Source: Cryptomeria japonica (Eukaryota > Streptophyta > Pinopsida > Cupressales > Cupressaceae). From it: 64,000 nt of DNA. The notes under the pieces are model-generated. The model had not been told where the DNA came from. It saw nothing but the letters and a program-made list of their open reading frames with translations, and made no database searches. Both the position numbers and the translations under genes were made by a program. How positions within the stretch are numbered: position 1 is the first letter of the stretch; each line of letters opens with the position of its first letter. This document shows positions 21,360 through 33,645 of this stretch, one piece after another. The stretch spans positions 659,320,292 through 659,384,291 of the forward strand of contig NC_081414.1 in NCBI RefSeq assembly GCF_030272615.1. The letters run 5' to 3'.

Positions 21360-22890
21360 TTAAAATATAATTGAAGATTTGACAATTGCACCATTCACTT
21401 CCTAAACTTGTGCATGCATTTAATGCAAAAGTTGGCGAGGTGAGTTATTTCATTTGCATTAGTTAGGGTTATTTGAAGCTAATTACAAACAAGAAAATAT
21501 AAAATCCTGTAGCATTCCAGCAAAGAAGATATTTGTAGTGTTCTTGGTGTTCAAATCTGATTGGGGAAGGATCTGCAAACACTCAACAACAATTGATAAC
21601 GGTTGAGTTCTTTTGAATTGGTTTTAGACTATCATCAAAATCTACAATTTAGGGTTTGCATGATTGTATCTGTTGAAGTTTAATAATGTTAAAACTTGAA
21701 CCAGAATATAGAAAACTGAGAACAGAATATAAAGGACGAAACACAAATACACAAACCCTTATCCTGGGAAAACCCGCCAGCCGAGGGTGAAAAACCCAGC
21801 CCACTCAAAATGAACTTTATTATATCTCAGAAAAGAGTACAACTGATGATAGTCTCAGATTACTATCAATTACAATAAAATGAGTTTGATTTTCTACAAA
21901 TCAATCATAAGAACGAACTTAGATGATTCATCTTGCATACAATCCAAAACCTTCATAAATCTGAAAACTCTGTATGCAGAAGGAACACCTAAAATCTCTA
22001 ATCTGTCAGACACAAGGAAAGAGAGAAGCCGATATTGAAACTGCCGAAGAAGAAAAAACGAGACAAGGAAGAATAATCAATATAGCACATCGGAATTCCC
22101 AGTGAAGAGTCACTCGAAGGGAGAGGGAAAGGCACGGGCAGTTACACCTGCACTGACAGCCTCATCACCTTCACCGACAGCCACATCACCTCCACCGAAA
22201 GCCGTAGCAACATGAAGGGTCGCCGACAACAACCAAGGCAAGAAGAGAACGGAAGCTAAAGAGCCGATACTTAGACGAAATAAATCAGGACACTGCATAG
22301 ATTGTCTGTATCGCTGCTATATCTTCAACAAATAACACCTAGTATATTTAAGAAGCTGCAATTCAATGTCAATCCCTAGTATACTAGATTGTTAGACTCT
22401 TGCATTTACCCAAAATGAGTCATGTTTTCTCCCAGGTTGTTAGGGTTAAAATATAATTGAAGGTCTAACAATTGCGCCATTCACTTCCTAAACTTGTGCA
22501 TGCATTTGATGCAAAGGGTGGCAAGGCAAGTGAGTTATTTCATTTGCATTAGTTAGGGTTATTTGAAGCTAATTACAAATGAGAAAAGATAAAAAGCCTC
22601 TAGGATTGCAGCAAGGAAGATATTGGTAGTATTCTTGGCGTTCAAATCTGATTGGGAAAGAATCTGCAAACGCTTAACAACAATTGATAATGGGTGAGTT
22701 CTTTTGAATCGATTTTAGAGTCTCTTCAAATATACAATTTATGGTTTGCATGGTTGTATCTATTGAAGATTAATAACACTGAGTATATTTAAGAAGCTGC
22801 AATTTAATGTCAATCTCTAGTATACTATAGTGTTAAGAGACTTGCATTTGCCAAAATGAGTCATGTTTCCTCCTAGGCAGGTAGGGTTAA
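21360..22890. repeat. Tandem duplication of about 430 bp, first copy split by a solo LTR
   Basis: Copy 1 runs 21360-21686 and resumes 22336-22440; copy 2 runs about 22444-22890. Shared landmarks in the same order are AAAATATAATTGAAG, CACTTCCTAAACTTGTGC, GCATTAGTTAGGGTTATTTG, GTATATTTAAGAAGCTGCAA and AAAATGAGTCATGTTT. No open frame is conserved. The solo LTR must postdate the duplication because copy 2 lacks it. Confidence 0.85.
21687..22330 (-). mobile_element. Solo LTR, copia type, target duplication AATAA
   Basis: 644 bp from TGTTAAAACT to CTTCAACA, flanked by AATAA (21682-21686 and 22331-22335). On the minus strand it holds GGCGGGTTTTCCCAGG and a GGGTTTTTCACCC stretch, of the kind found in R/U5 of plant copia LTRs. 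Its ends match those of the copia element at 32243-36492. Single LTR with duplication: product of recombination between two LTRs. Confidence 0.82.
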
Positions 22891-22994
22891 ATTAAGTCTA
22901 GAACACAACCTGATTAATCAATTTACCAACTTTGCAGGTAGGGTTAAATTAAGCCTAGAACACAACCTAATTAATCAATTTACCAACTTTGCAA
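22881..22994. repeat. 57-bp tandem duplication
   Basis: Two units (22881-22937 and 22938-22994), each starting GTAGGGTTAAATTAAG and ending ACCAACTTTGCA, with about two differences. It lies at the right edge of the larger tandem duplication. Confidence 0.9.
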
Positions 22995-24799
22995 AGAAAG
23001 TCAAGCACGTGCACGGTACTGGTATACTTTAAGATAGATTGCAGGATAGGGCTGAGTTAGAGATGTTATCATCCTAGTTATTGGTTGCAAATTGTTTGAA
23101 TATCGTCACTACTGTGCTAGGATGCTTTTCCCATATCTAACATATGACAGTTAGATTTGGGATATTGGTAGTCCCAAATGTATTTGTTAGCATTTATCTC
23201 GTATATGCCATAAGCATCCAATACAATCCCAAATCTAGACAATTAAATGGTAGGAATGGAGAGGTACTTTTCTCTTTGAATAAGGAAATGATTAGGAAGG
23301 TTTTTAAACCTTAGTCCTTATGTCAACCATAAAATGAACTTTGATGAGCTATGCCATGAGTATAGAAGGGATAGGAGTGACAATAGAGTCAAGTGGTTGT
23401 ATAGTGGAAAAGGTCAATTCCTTTAGAGGAGATTGAGCTTTTCAATGTTGATACCTTTGAGGAATACTTTAGGATGATGTGCATAGCTTTGTGCTAAGTT
23501 TTGGGGATAGATTACAAAGTGTAGATGCCTTTGTATGCTATGACGATTGTTGTTGATGTTCAACATAATTTTGTCAATAGACTATTTAATTTTACATCTT
23601 TTTGTGGTGGAGGGAATTCACAAGGAGATGGTATCCCTTAAGGTTGATAGGATAATCCCATCTTTTAGATGGTACTATGTATAATGTCATGTCTTGCTAT
23701 ATCTTGGGGAGACACTTGGGACCTTGTCCTCAAGGTCATATGCATATCATCATTAGAGCAATGGAAAGCTAATTTTGAGGATATTGCCCTAGTTTGGTCA
23801 TATTTGTCATCTAGGGGGATAGAATTGACCCAATTTTATGTAACACAAGTTGGATAAATTACTAAATTGGAATTAGGGCTAAATTTTTTATGTGAAAGAG
23901 AATAAAGTGTTGCTAGATGTTATAGGATGCATCAACATAAGTTGGCAATTGTCCTCGAATTCAAATGGCCATCTAAAGAGTTGTTCTCCCATTTGACATT
24001 TAGGCGTCTCCAAATACACATGCAAATATCCTCCTAAGCATGTCAATATTTTTCTGAAGGATTTTTGCAGAGTGATTAGATATGTGGTAGGTTTGGTAAT
24101 AGGTCTTTATTTGTGTGAGACTTGAATAAGCTAAAATTAGGAGAATAAATACCAACACCTCTTGGTTATAAAAGACATCCAAGGCTTTTAGTTCAGATCA
24201 TTTAGTTGTGCAATTTTGTCGAGAGGGTATGGTGTTTGTTGAGAGTTTAATAAGTTGTTCAAAGGTCGGTTGGTGTTGTTTGTGATTTTTCCTTCTAGTT
24301 TTATTTTGAATTTGATTATTCTAGTGAGATTTGAATTTCGTTATTCTAGTGAGAAAGGAATTGTGAGAATGGATGGGATTAGAATGAAAAGCACCACTTG
24401 CATTTGGCATTTGGCATCTAGACAGTTGACTGTGTTCATCTCCTGCTTGCTTGGTGGGGTGGAAACATTGGAGGATCGATAGTGTGTTCCTCTTCGTCTC
24501 TTACAGTTTTCATTCTCTTCTTCACCAACGTGGTTTAGGATGACACGTTGCCCATGACCAGGTACAAGGAATCATAGGATGATGTTGCTATCTCACTCTC
24601 CAGTTCTTGTTCCTCCATCTACGGTGAACCAGTTTGGTCAGATTGTGGAGGGTTGCACCCTCCCCAGCTCCACATTCCCCACTTCAGCTTCTGCATTTTG
24701 AGTGGCAACACCAATCCCTCCAAAGCCACATTCTTCTTCCACATCTGTAGTATCAAAAGTGCCAGTTGACTACAGATCTCCTCCTCTTTGTGCAGTGCC

Positions 24800-25200
24800 A
24801 TGTTAGTCCATGTGCTGGCTTTTCATCATCATGAGAGATTAGAGAATGATATAGCTCTAAGTAATTCTTCCAACGGCTTGTGAACTTCTCGCATGTTTTT
24901 TGAGCGCCTTTTGTTCAAGTGGTTTCTAATCAGTTCATCAAGCTGTTGTAGAGTAACAAGTGTCACCCATCTGTGAGCACTTCTTTTTAACTCCTATAAA
25001 AGAATTGAATCTTTGTAATGTAAATAGGTTGGAAAAGCAATGGAAAAACTCTGTAATGGATGTCAACTCTATTTGAATAAATACAAACAGAATTGTTCTC
25101 TGTCAGTGCTTTCTTGATAACAATCTTTCTTTGAAACAATATGAATGAATGTTCACATTTAGTGTCGTTTCCTGTTGTATGTTTGTATGCTTTTGAGGCA
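24800..25200 (+). mobile_element. Possible LTR fragment (promoter and U5 part)
   Basis: CTCCTATAAAAGAATTG (about 24990) looks like a TATA box, and GAATAAATACAAACAG (about 25076) like a polyadenylation signal. This is the order seen in plant LTRs. Ends and duplications were not found, and another promoter type is possible. Confidence 0.25.
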
Positions 25201-26419
25201 AGGAATTAAGGATTCTGAGTTGCTTCAAACACATTTGCTGTGTTGAATTATTGTCTTGTGTTAGTTACTACCTGAGTAATATAAGTCTTTCACAAGTTAT
25301 AGTGGGGAATGTGAATGTTTCAAAGGATTATTAAGGAGGACCTAGGTTGTTTGAACCATATTTTCAGGTTTCCCTGCTGTAAGGCAATGGTCCATGTTAG
25401 GAAATCAGCAAGAATGTGTCGTTGTTAGGAGTAAGTGTCGATAGTTAAATATTTGACTATAGTTCCTTCGATAGGCAGCAGCCAATATTCAAAGAGTCCC
25501 TGCCAACCCAATGGATATACTCAAATAATACAACTGTTAGAGAATATTTTATTCAGTAATCTTATTTTAGATTTACACTAGGACATTAAACCTATAAGCA
25601 ATAGGCTAGTTGATCTGCATAATTCTATAAATCTTTGCTCATTTTGTGTGAGTTTTCTTATCTGCTTTACGTTGAAAATTGTATAAATAATAATTCTATG
25701 AAAATTGTATATATTATCATTCAATGTGTCTGATATGGTCACCCACCTAGGTTTTGTAGAGCCTGAAGAGCAGGAGATAAACCTTGTTTCTCTTGTTCAT
25801 TGGCCAACCATTCTACATTCTTAATCATAGGGACTCTCAACTCCTTAGAGAATATTGAAGGTAGGTTGGGGAACCAAAATGTTCTTGGATTATGTTTGAA
25901 CATATAGCCTCTCAAGAAATGCAACTGATTGAGCCAACACTGAATGAATCTGTTGGTCTTCATCCACCACAACCTGTCTTTGCTTGAAGAAAATTTGACG
26001 TTAGAAAGTTTCCAATTATAGCTTTCAATAATTTTTAAGTTTTGCAGTGCACACTAGTAGGCGAGAAGTTATATGTTCATTATTGGTAATCTTAGGCAGT
26101 GTCGAAGATGGTCAACCAACTGATGGATGAGATTGATCCTGATTTAGAATTGATCACAACTGATGATTTTATTTAATGAAGAGGATTTGGATATCTTGAA
26201 TGAGGTTATGAATGATTATGATTGTGCTCAAATGGTTGTCAACGCAGGGGCATTGATTTCTGTTTTGTATATCTTGTCACGGCTGCCTTAGAGGCTATTT
26301 GAATTTTGTATTCGCCAATTTTATTTTAGATGGGTAATGAGTCTATGGCAATACGTGTACTTTGACTGAAAAGTAAATACTTAAGGAGAATTTGAGAGTA
26401 ATTGGCAACATTGAAACTT

Positions 26420-28156
26420 TCTTTGGTCTTATAATTGAAGTTTGGACTTTGTTTCTTTTTCCATTTTTGAGCTTGGTACAATGAACACCCTATTCTTGCA
26501 TAGGATAATTTCTTCCATTGCATTGTATTTTTTATTTGGTATATTCCCTTCTAGGATGTCACTGGCTTGTGGATCCTTGACGTACTCGACAATAATGGCG
26601 TTCTTCCAATGTACGGAGATGCTTGTCATGGAGCATAGATGGGGTTGTCATGAAAGTGCATCAGCTACAAAATTGTTTCTCCTCTTCATGTATTTGATAT
26701 CATAGTCATAAGCCTGTATTTTGCTCACCCATTTCTATTGTCTATCATTTAAATCTCTTTGGTTTAAGAAAAATCTTAGACTATTGTGACCAATTTTCAC
26801 AATGAATCTCCCACAAACTAGGTATTGCTTGAATTTAGCTAGGGCATGCATGATCGTTGGCATCTCTTTGCCATATATGGAGTAGCTTCTTTTGGCTTCC
26901 TTTAGTTTTTCTGCTTTCAAAGGTTATAGGATGTTTGTTTTGCATCAATGCAGCTCCAATGCCTTCCCCAAAAGCATTACATTTTAGCTCAAATGGTAAT
27001 GAAAGTTCGGAATCGCTAGGTTAGGATTGGTGCTCACGACTTCCTTTAGTCTCTCAAAAGCTTGTTGTGCCTTTATATTCCAAGCAAAAGCACCCTTCTT
27101 GGTCAAGTCGGTTAATGGGGTCGTTAACTTTGAAAAACCCTTGATGAATCTTCGGTAGTAGCTATAAAGTCCCAAGAATCCCCTTAGGTGTGCTAGGATC
27201 CTTGGTTTTGGCCAACTTCTTATGGCTTCAATTTTCTCCTCATCAGCGCTGACTCCTTGAGCATCGATCTTGTGTCCTAGGTATAAGATTTCCTCCAATC
27301 CAAATTCATACTTGGATAGTTATTCGAGTATCTCTAGTACTTTGTTTATGTGTTTCAAATGTTCCTTCCAAGTTTTGCTATAGATTAAAATATCATCAAA
27401 GAAGACTAAAAATTTGTTTTAGTTGTTTCCTAAAAATGTGGTAGCAGGAGCATTTGTTAGGCCAAATGGTAAGACAAGAGATTCAAAGTGTCCAAAATGG
27501 CATCTGAAGGCTATTTTAGGAACATCTTCCCTTTTTACCCTAATTTGATGGTACCTAGAACACAGGTTGATTTTTGAGAATATATTGCTCCATAAGTTTG
27601 TTGATTAGCTCTTCAACCATAGGGATGGGGTATTGGTTTTTGATGCACTTTTGTTTAAGTGCTCTATAGTCGATGCACATTCTTAGGGTGCCATCCTTCT
27701 TTTTTGCTAGCATAATTGAGGAGGCAAAAGGGCTAGAGCTAGGTTGGATATGTACCATTTCCAACAACTCTTTTATGCCTTTCTCAATCTCTTCCTTATA
27801 TTTTTCGTGGATGGCAATAGGGTGTGGTAATAACAGGTTTTGCCCCTTCCTCCAATTCAATGGTGTGCTCAAAGCCTCTCTTTGGAGGAAGAACTGAAGG
27901 AATGTTATCAAATGCCTTCTTAAGTCTCTTTAAGACTGGTTGAACACCAATGTGAATAGTTTTGCCTTGGGAAGAGGATTTGTCAAGAATCATACATGGG
28001 ACAGCCCATTCCCTTTGACCATGTCTAAAGATCCTTCCCATCTTCTTGGATGAAACCATTCTTGGTGATCCATCTGATAGCTCTCGTAAAAAAGACTTCT
28101 TATTCATCATGTTTGAAACACAGATCCAATTTTTGGATATCTAGGGAGATATGTCA
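26420..28156 (-). pseudogene. Ty3/gypsy pol: reverse transcriptase, RNase H and start of integrase
   Basis: Minus-strand remains in several frames. In order: a segment before the reverse transcriptase (28110-27800, with VQPVLKRLKKAFDNIP); the RT start with SSPFASSIMLAKKKDGTLRMCIDYRALK (27911-27555); the catalytic box as VFFDDILIYSKT (FFDD at 27392-27403; canonical form has Y-x-D-D); the thumb and tether with LGHKIDAQGVSADEEKI and LRGFLGLYSYYRRFIKGF (27298-26984); RNase H with YSIYGKEMPTIMHALAKFKQYL (26920-26735); and the integrase N-terminal segment (26629-26430). Sequence breaks off inside the integrase at about 26420; the integrase core and 3' LTR were not found. Many frameshifts and stops show an old copy. 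Its other parts continue at 31837 and 36498. Confidence 0.88.
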
Positions 28157-31100
28157 TGTTGTGACCTTTTTCACACATCGTCCCATTGCAAATGGGCACC
28201 CCCTGTTTTTGCTTTTTAGGGTTTTGCCTTGGCGTTGCAACTACTAATCACCAGTCTTTTTACAATGAGGAGTTAGAGTTTTTAGGTAATCATCAAAGTC
28301 AATTAGGGAAATCATGATCAAAACAATGTTTGGACACTGTCAAAGTGCTTAGAAGGCTCGGAGGACGAATAACACAATTGATTTGAGCCAAATCAGACAA
28401 CTTTCTATTTTTGGAAAGTTTGATTTTTTGCTTTTTCCTATTTTTAGGAAGTTTTGTTTTTGGCACTTTGGGCACGATCCTCGAAATGGCAATTTTTTAG
28501 AAAGTTTTTCCTATTTTTTTTTAGGGATCCTTGTTTTTTTTTCTATTTTTGGAAAGGTCGAGTTAGGGTAGTGGGCTTCCTGCTTTCAAACTTAAAAATT
28601 TACACCTTTAAGGTTGAAAATCAAAGAAAATCATCCAAGTGTTAATGGCAAAAGCAAGGGAGGAGATATTTGAGGGCATGCAAGTTCGCCCAAGCATGTA
28701 GAAAGATTGCACAACACATGCTCAAGTCCGCCATGAAAGGAGATGGCAATATCGTGTGCCATCCCAAAGTCCGCCATACTGCATGAAGCAAATAACTTTG
28801 CCAAAGTCCACCAACATATGAAGGAGGAGATATTTTAGGAAGTGCAATTGCATAGCAACATGCCAAGCACGCCCAATGTTGCATGACATGTGATGAAGTT
28901 TGCCCAACACGAGGATTAGATTGCATAGCAACATACAAAGTCCACCCAACATATTGCATGACAACACATCAAGTCCGCCTTGCGTGGGAGTGTGCAAAGT
29001 CTGCCTTCCATGTTGCAAATGACTTATTAACATAGCAACTCTGCCAAGCATGAAACATAGATGGCACAGCAATCAGCAAAGTCCGCCACCTCCCAAACAA
29101 GAACTGTCTTGACCAAGTGTCAAGTCCGCCAAGGGGAGATAAGGTTTGGCGTGAGAAGGCATAAAGTCCACCCCCCAAAGTCCGAATTGTCTTGACCAAG
29201 TGCCAAGTCTGCCTTGCATACAAGCACATCAAGTTTGCCAAGGTTGGATGGTTAAGATGTCTTGACCAAGTGTCAAGTCTGCCAAAGTGTTAGAAATGGC
29301 ATGTAAACACTTAAACTCCACCCAAGAAAGGATAAACATGGTATGGAGACACCTAAAGTCCACCCAAGGTACCAAGAGAATGGCATAACATTGGCATAAC
29401 ATATGCCAAAGTCCGCCAAAGCAAAGAGAAAGAATGGCCTAAGGCCACATGAACTTTGCCATGGTCATGAGAGAAATGACTTGATACCACACAAAGTTCG
29501 CCATGGTTAGAGTTGATCAAGTTTGGAAAGTCAAGAAATTTGCCCAACACTAAATAAATTCGCCCAACACTTAGAGAAATTTCTTGAAATACATGAAGAA
29601 TCTAAAAGATTCCTTGCGAACGTATTCACCTACATGGCCAAGATGAAGACGAGTTGGCTAAGTGTGAGGTGGTGCCAAGATGCAAAATATAAACTTTCTT
29701 TTGAAGTCTTTTGAAGGGATTGAGTTGCCATTTCGAGGAAGATGAGAAGAGGACCAGGTTCAATGGATCTACCAAAATGTAAAGATGCTAAAAAGGATTG
29801 AACTTCTCAAACTTATATCAATTACAACTTGCCATTTTCATTCTTTCCTAAGTTTGAAAGTTGAAAGAGCTCTCTCTCCCAAGTTCAATGAAGGAAGATT
29901 TTCGAAGACAACAAGTGGATTTTTTTTGAAGCAAGGAAGGAAAGGAATTTCCAAAGTCCAACCCAAGTGTTGGAATTTGCCAAGAGGAAAGAAAAAAAAA
30001 GAGAATAAAAAAAAATGTCTAAGTGCTGAGATTTCCACAACAAAAGAGTCAAATCTTGGCTAAGTGTTGAAAGGTCCGCATAAAGGTGTTACAAAATGAA
30101 ATTGAATAGCCCAAATTTGGCTAAGTATGGGAAATATTTCATAGAGAAAGTTCCAATTTCCTCCATTGTAGCAAAAGCACAGGGGAGTTCTTCTCCAAAT
30201 TCAGGGCACTTGAAAGAATTTCATGGCATCAAGAAAGAAAAATCCTCAGACTTGGTGAAAATATAGAAAAAAGAACTTCGGATTTCTTGGGGGATTTCAT
30301 CTACAATCCCAGACCTATTGAAGCAATCGGGGCAACTTCTTTAAGGATTTCATCTCCTGAAGAATTGAAGACAAGCTGCTAGTCAGAATCAGATGGTGAC
30401 AAGAAGAGTATTCCTAACAAATTTCCATACTTAAGACAATTGCTTGACACAAATTGGAGAATTTAGAAGAATAACATCAGTCCAGTTTAAGCAGGAGGAA
30501 TTTCAAAGCAATCGGGAAATAAAATTTAATAACTTCAAGTCCCGACATCTGCTCCAAGGGGAGAATTCCAGATCTCAAAGATTCAAATGCAGGTGAGAAG
30601 AAGTAATCAAAATATTGAAAGGAATCCCAGATTAAAGCTAGGAAGAAGCAAGAGAAAAGGACAGATCCGTTGGCAAGGAAAGGTATTCTAAGGCAAGCAC
30701 GTGGAAGAAAAACAAAGTGACCAAGGAAGACATCCAACATGCTGAGGTGGTGCCTTGTCATCTTCCAACCAATAAAATTGTTCCAAGTCAACATGTCTAG
30801 TTTCAATGAACTTGACTTATCCATAGAAGCTTCTAGAAGGCACACTTCACATTGCAACGACTTTCTATTTTATTAATGGTTTATATTTAGCAAAAGGACA
30901 AGTGTCCCCAAATGTAATTTTCTCATTGGTCGAGAGGTAGTTAGTTGTAACAAACCCTAATTAGGGTTTTATTTTGTAATTTCGACCGTTGATTCGAAAT
31001 CAATCCTAGCCATTGAATTGTAATTGAAGATCTTATAAATTGAGCTCACCCCTCATTTGTAAAGCATGGGAGCATGTTGCAAAACATGTTGAGATAAGTA

Positions 31101-31836
31101 AATTGTTGTTTACGACTGCCAAAGTAATAATTAATATATTGTTCAAATTGATGGTGATTACTTCTCTTATTTTGGAGTTTGCATGGTTCTTATCCCTTAT
31201 CATAGTTTAGATTTTATTTCATGTATGTTAGGTGAATGCAAGATCTGATAAGTATCGACTTATGGTGAATTTTCCGCTCATACTTTTAATGAACAAATTA
31301 TTTTTGTTCATTGTATAATTTAGTCTGAGCTTACTTTGTGGATGCTTAACTTCTATCCGGATAAATATTGTTCAATTTGATGGTAGTTATTCATGACGAA
31401 AAAATCATAAGCACACTCCTTGAAGATTGCACCCACTTTGTATAGTTGTCCTAGTGTGGCGAAGCAAATTGTGGTTATTGGTTTCACCTAGTCAATACCG
31501 TCTCTTGAATTTTCAGGAATAGATTAGACCTTCTAAACCCTTATCTCCTTTTCAGTTTTCTTGAAGTCCATGATCCAAGACCCAAACGATAGAGCTTCAT
31601 TGTCTAGACCTTCATTGTGAATTGAACAAGCCAAGCGTAAGTCCCTTTGTGTACTACCAGCATATCACAACGCTCGTTGAGCTTATCCACATGTCAAGAC
31701 CTTACAAAAGAAACCATGGAATCGCCATATGATCTTCTCGCAATCTTAGCATATGCGGTGATTTTGTTCAAGAGAGGATAGAGTGTCTTTGGACACTTTA
31801 TTCTATGTTCGGTGAGCAATAAAATGCACACCAACA
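28157..31836 (+). mobile_element. Giant LTR-like element A (probable solo LTR) inserted in gypsy pol
   Basis: 3680 bp from TGTTGTGACC to CACCAACA, set between the reverse transcriptase and protease parts of the gypsy element. Its ends match element B (38406-43400): same 20-bp class start with a CCCATTGCAAATGGG palindrome 25 bp in, same last 150 bp (GCTTATCCACATGTCAAGAC, TTTGTTCAAGAGAGGATA). A shared promoter-like block with AACAAACCCTAATTAGGG (30950) and TTATAAATTGAGCTCA (31034) lies about 800 bp from the right end, as U3/TATA/R would. No paired LTR or coding frame occurs inside. Flanks (TGTCA, CGTTC) do not form a duplication, so a solo LTR is inferred from ends and promoter order only. Confidence 0.65.
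28680..29570 (+). repeat. Degenerate array with core AAAGTCCGCC, about 40-bp period
   Basis: The core AAGTCCGCC, or a one- or two-base variant such as AAGTCTGCC, AAGTTTGCC or AAGTCCACC, occurs about 23 times on the + strand, most steps being 35-46 bp. Examples begin near 28721, 28767, 28804, 28933, 28971, 29079, 29121, 29163, 29273, 29313, 29351, 29408, 29452 and 29493. The spacers are mostly A/C/G-rich with words like ATGGCA and TTGACCAAGTG. It lies in the U3-like first third of element A. The spacing is four turns of the double helix. Confidence 0.75.
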
Positions 31837-32242
31837 CGTTCCATGGAGTGCAACCATCGGATGTCCAAGATCACGTCGACATCTAATTTTACAACATAGA
31901 AATCTTCTTTGATGGGGTGCTTTCCCAAGGTGATATCTAGTTGTGGGATTTTCTTGGCGCATTGAATAGTAGATCCATTAGCCAAGGCTACCTTAATGCC
32001 CTTAAAGTTTGTTGTTTCTTTTTTCATTCTAGTAATCAGTCTTTAGCCATTAAAGCTATTAGTTGCTCCACTATCAATAAGGGTGATTACTTTTTGACAT
32101 TTTGTCCTTTTAGAGTACTTTGGATTTGAAAGGGTTGGTGTTTGGATACTCTTGAGATAGTGGCTATGGTTCCTTGTTCTTCTTCATTGCACTCTCTTAT
32201 TAAGGTTTTCCTGTCCTTCCTCCCATGCTTCCTTGTCAAAAG
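31837..32242 (-). pseudogene. Gypsy protease (retropepsin) fragment
   Basis: The minus strand encodes LIDSGATNSF (active site DSGAT at 32061-32075), then after a stop and a frame change KVALANGSTIQC and DVILDIRWLHSM, the order of a Ty3/gypsy retropepsin. It is cut on the left by element A and on the right by the copia element. Together with pol at 26420-28156 and gag at 36498-37827 it forms one older element. Confidence 0.8.
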
Positions 32243-33051
32243 TGTTAAATTTTTGATCAGATTTATATATATGTGGTATTTTAAATTTTTATTGTCTCTT
32301 TAGATTTAATCCAATATTATATTTCTCTATGTTTCAATTTACAGAATATAATTGTATTACTGATATTTTGATTAATCTCTGATTTTGAATTATTCACAGT
32401 TATATCTATACGTATATTTCAGCATTTACTTTAATGCTGATCACACCATATATATCTGCAGAATATCGATTGCACTTGTAATAATATCAATCAATGATAT
32501 TGACAGCACTTATATTGATCTTCAGCTTCGTATATCGACTGCACCTTATCGTATCGACTGTTGTCTCTATATACCACCCAATGTGATAGCGCCGATATAT
32601 CTATGCTTTTGTGGACCGCATAGAGTCGTGGCTCTATGTGGAACCGACATAGTTCCACAGAGTTGTGACTCCTATGTGGAGCCATGTCAATCAATAGCGA
32701 TCAATAATAAGTGACGTTTAACCACAATTTGCAATCGGTATAATTATTTAACCGACAACATGTAATGATAACAATATTAATCATAGCACATACGGATTGA
32801 TATATATAAATGCAATCGGTGCTATGTATAATTAGTAATATAAAGCTATTACTAATTATACATAGGATCGATAGCATGTATGATTCGATAGTTATATAGA
32901 TGATTAAATCGTTCATCATACAGTATATTGATTTATGATCGGAATGCAATGATAGAAGAGAAAGATTAATCATGCAAATGTCTAAGGCCGTAAGGCTAGT
33001 TAGGCATTTGAAAGGTTAGGGTCATCCAATCGATGCTACCTAACTTCAACA
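32243..33051 (-). repeat. 3' LTR of the copia element
   Basis: 809 bp; on the minus strand starts TGTTGAAGTTAGG and ends AATTTAACA. It contains a damaged version of the hairpin that is perfect in the other LTR. A purine tract on the minus strand, AAGAGGGAG (33052-33060), abuts it as the polypurine tract. Confidence 0.9.
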
Positions 33052-33169
33052 CTCCCTCTTAGCTAGGGAGGAATCCATCTATCCTTCAAAAAGTTACACC
33101 ACGTCATTGTGATGATAAAAACATAATATCTTCCACTATATGTGTGAGAGAAATTTTTTACCTCACTGT

Positions 33170-33645
33170 GATATCAAGTGTTATGGCATGTCCACGGATA
33201 TCATGTTGCATGATATCCACCATAATTCTCTTAATGTAATATCCACCGGTATTGCTTGTCCACCGTTATCACGTCTCATGATATCCACCATTATGGCATA
33301 TAGATAGTACTTCATGGCATGTCCATGGATATTACGTCACATAATATCCACTATGACTATCTCCTTATGTAATATCCACCATTATGGCTTATCCACGGAT
33401 ATCACGTCTCATGATATCCACCATTATGGCGTTTTAAGGATATTAGATCATGGCATGTACACGGATATTTTGCACATAATATCCACCATGAATATCTCTT
33501 TATGTAATATCATCCATTATGGCTTATCCACGGATATCATGTCTCATGATATCCACCATCGACAGATATTACTTACAGAGATATCAACCATCATGACATA
33601 TCCACAGATATCATGTCTCATGATATACATCATGATGGTAAAATC
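33170..33645. repeat. Tandem array with ATGATATCCACC and TATCCACGGATATCA motifs
   Basis: Blocks of the type GGATATCAYGTCTCATGATATCCACCAT alternate with TTATGTAATATCCACC every 45-90 bp. GATATC and its imperfect palindromes (CACGGATATCACGT and TCATGATATC) recur about ten times. It adjoins the polypurine tract of the copia element. No open frame. Confidence 0.75.

Noticed and set aside
25739-25972. 77-codon minus-strand frame left of the gypsy remains, tested as an integrase part
   Set aside because: It shows none of the integrase motifs (HHCC or D,D-35-E) and is not in line with the frame at 26430.
28680-29570. CRISPR-like array (short core, regular spacer)
   Set aside because: Core is under 10 bp and variable, context is a plant retroelement, and no cas genes exist; a CRISPR array is excluded.
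28157-31836. 5-bp target duplication for element A
   Set aside because: Flanks TGTCA and CGTTC do not match in any one- or two-base shift tried; the call rests on likeness to element B.
32385-32973. Opposite-strand frames of 90-109 codons in the copia LTR (and the like at 35824-36432)
   Set aside because: They recur in both LTRs only because the LTRs are copies; the composition is that of AT-rich non-coding DNA and U3 is not expected to code.
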